A stretch of 6,616 nucleotides of DNA from Cellvibrio sp. Lineage in GTDB: Bacteria > Pseudomonadota > Gammaproteobacteria > Pseudomonadales > Cellvibrionaceae. The DNA lies in NCBI GenBank assembly GCA_003524365.1, contig DQHS01000302.1, positions 4,468-11,083 on the forward strand. The letters are read 5' to 3'. A program made the translations under genes and the position numbers. Below, in pieces: positions 5,753 to 6,616 of this stretch. How positions within the stretch are numbered: position 1 is the first letter of the stretch; the number at the start of each line of letters is the position of its first letter. The notes under the pieces are model-generated. The model ran no database searches. It was not told where the DNA came from and was given only the letters and a program-made list of their open reading frames with translations.

Positions 5753-6616
5753 ATGCTTGCTTCTGTAAATCGCCTGTCGCGCGGCCAGCGCTGGTTAGCG
5801 GCTATAGCCCTTGTTGTGGTTTTATTGCTGATATGGTTTTTCGGCCTGCGTGAAACGGCAGAAAAAAAGCCACCTTCGCCTAACCCCTGGATGGGCCCAA
5901 CACCAGTGCACGTAGTGAAAGTGACCAAAGAAGATTTAAAAGTACATATCAAAGCCATCGGCAGTGTAGTGCCTCTTAATACAGTGACCGTGCGCAGCCG
6001 CGCGGATGGCCAATTACTGCGCATTCTCTTTGAAGAAGGTCAGCGAGTAAAAGCGGGCGATGTATTGGCAGAGATAGATCCCGCGACTTACAAAGTCCGC
6101 CTTGCACAAGCGGAAGGTACCTTGCAGGAAACGCGCGCCCAGTTAAAAAATGCGGAGGAAGATCTGCGTTTGTATGAGCGCTTGATCGAACAAAAATCGA
6201 TTGCCAAACAGCAGTTCGATAAACAGCAAGCGCTGGTCGATCAATTGCGCGGCACCCTGAAAAATCACACCGCACAGCTGGATGATGCACGCCTGCAATT
6301 GTCTTACACACGCATCACCGCCCCCATCACCGGGCGCTTGGGTTTGCGCCGCGTGGACGTAGGCAATCTGGTGAAAACTGGCGATTCCGATGGCCTCGTA
6401 ACCATCACCCAAACACAACCTATCGCTGTCTCCTTCACCATCCCCGAGAACCAATTGGTCGCCGTGCGCGGTGCTTATATGGCTGCTGAAAAATCGGCGA
6501 GCGCGCTGCCGGTTGAAGCTTGGGATCGCAGTGAGCAGAGTTTATTGGCGACCGGCAAACTCACTACGCTCGACAACCAGATCGATGCATCCACCGGCAC
6601 GTTGCGCATGAACCCA
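5753..6616 (+). CDS. mdtA: MdtA-like RND efflux membrane-fusion (periplasmic adaptor) protein (partial, C-terminus outside window)
   Basis: ATG at 5753 follows ACGGA (5741-5745) by 7 bases, and 288 codons run to the right edge without a stop. Residues 13-31 form an N-terminal membrane anchor. Residues about 77-110 are the first half of the lipoyl/biotinyl-like domain (VTVRSRADGQLLRILFEEGQ). Residues about 112-182 form the alpha-helical hairpin coiled coil. LSYTRITAPITGRLGLRRVD (183-202) closes the lipoyl domain. VVxTITQT-type and SFTIPENQ segments open the beta-barrel, and VEAWDRS with LDNQIDASTGTLR (273-285) is characteristic of MdtA and its Pseudomonas counterpart MuxA. The adaptor links an inner-membrane RND pump to an outer-membrane channel for drug export. 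The partner pump genes are expected downstream but are outside the window. About two thirds to three quarters of the usual length is present. Confidence 0.88.
   Translation, partial: MLASVNRLSRGQRWLAAIALVVVLLLIWFFGLRETAEKKPPSPNPWMGPTPVHVVKVTKEDLKVHIKAIGSVVPLNTVTVRSRADGQLLRILFEEGQRVKAGDVLAEIDPATYKVRLAQAEGTLQETRAQLKNAEEDLRLYERLIEQKSIAKQQFDKQQALVDQLRGTLKNHTAQLDDARLQLSYTRITAPITGRLGLRRVDVGNLVKTGDSDGLVTITQTQPIAVSFTIPENQLVAVRGAYMAAEKSASALPVEAWDRSEQSLLATGKLTTLDNQIDASTGTLRMNP

Noticed and set aside
5734..6454. Three minus-strand frames opposite the efflux adaptor
   Set aside because: They are antisense shadows of a clearly recognised gene.

Overview
The window looks like chromosomal DNA from a gammaproteobacterium. 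It has middling GC, Shine-Dalgarno led genes, a Crp/Fnr-type regulator, a DUF202/YidH-type membrane protein and an MdtA-type RND efflux adaptor. A Cellvibrionaceae-like or marine/soil gammaproteobacterial origin is my impression and is not proven. No phage, transposase, tRNA, rRNA or CRISPR signal was seen.

Layout. Positions 1-538 (minus) hold the N-terminal part of a Crp/Fnr-family regulator that runs off the left edge. A short divergent region with a palindrome follows, then a 48-residue membrane peptide gene on the plus strand (677-823). A strong minus-strand terminator (871-909) closes a 763-residue gene (938-3229, minus). That protein is of unknown function and is the most unusual item here: a transthyretin-like beta-domain signature, a proline-rich linker with an LNPQPLPP motif, many cysteines, and no signal peptide. 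Its 499-bp upstream region (3230-3728) contains a GGA-rich stretch with three overlapping potential stem-loops on the minus strand. At the far end it has a candidate promoter with two 10-bp direct repeats facing the other way.

That promoter would drive a 72-residue two-helix membrane protein (3729-3947), followed by an orphan periplasmic solute-binding-like protein (4103-4993). Convergent to the latter is a DUF202 membrane protein (5022-5393, minus). After a 359-bp intergenic region, the first 288 codons of an MdtA-like RND membrane-fusion protein run off the right edge (5753-6616).

The genes do not form one evident pathway. The efflux adaptor probably begins an RND operon continuing outside the window. 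The 763-residue gene is a monocistronic unit with its own long leader and terminator. The remaining small membrane proteins and the solute-binding-like protein have no obvious partners here.
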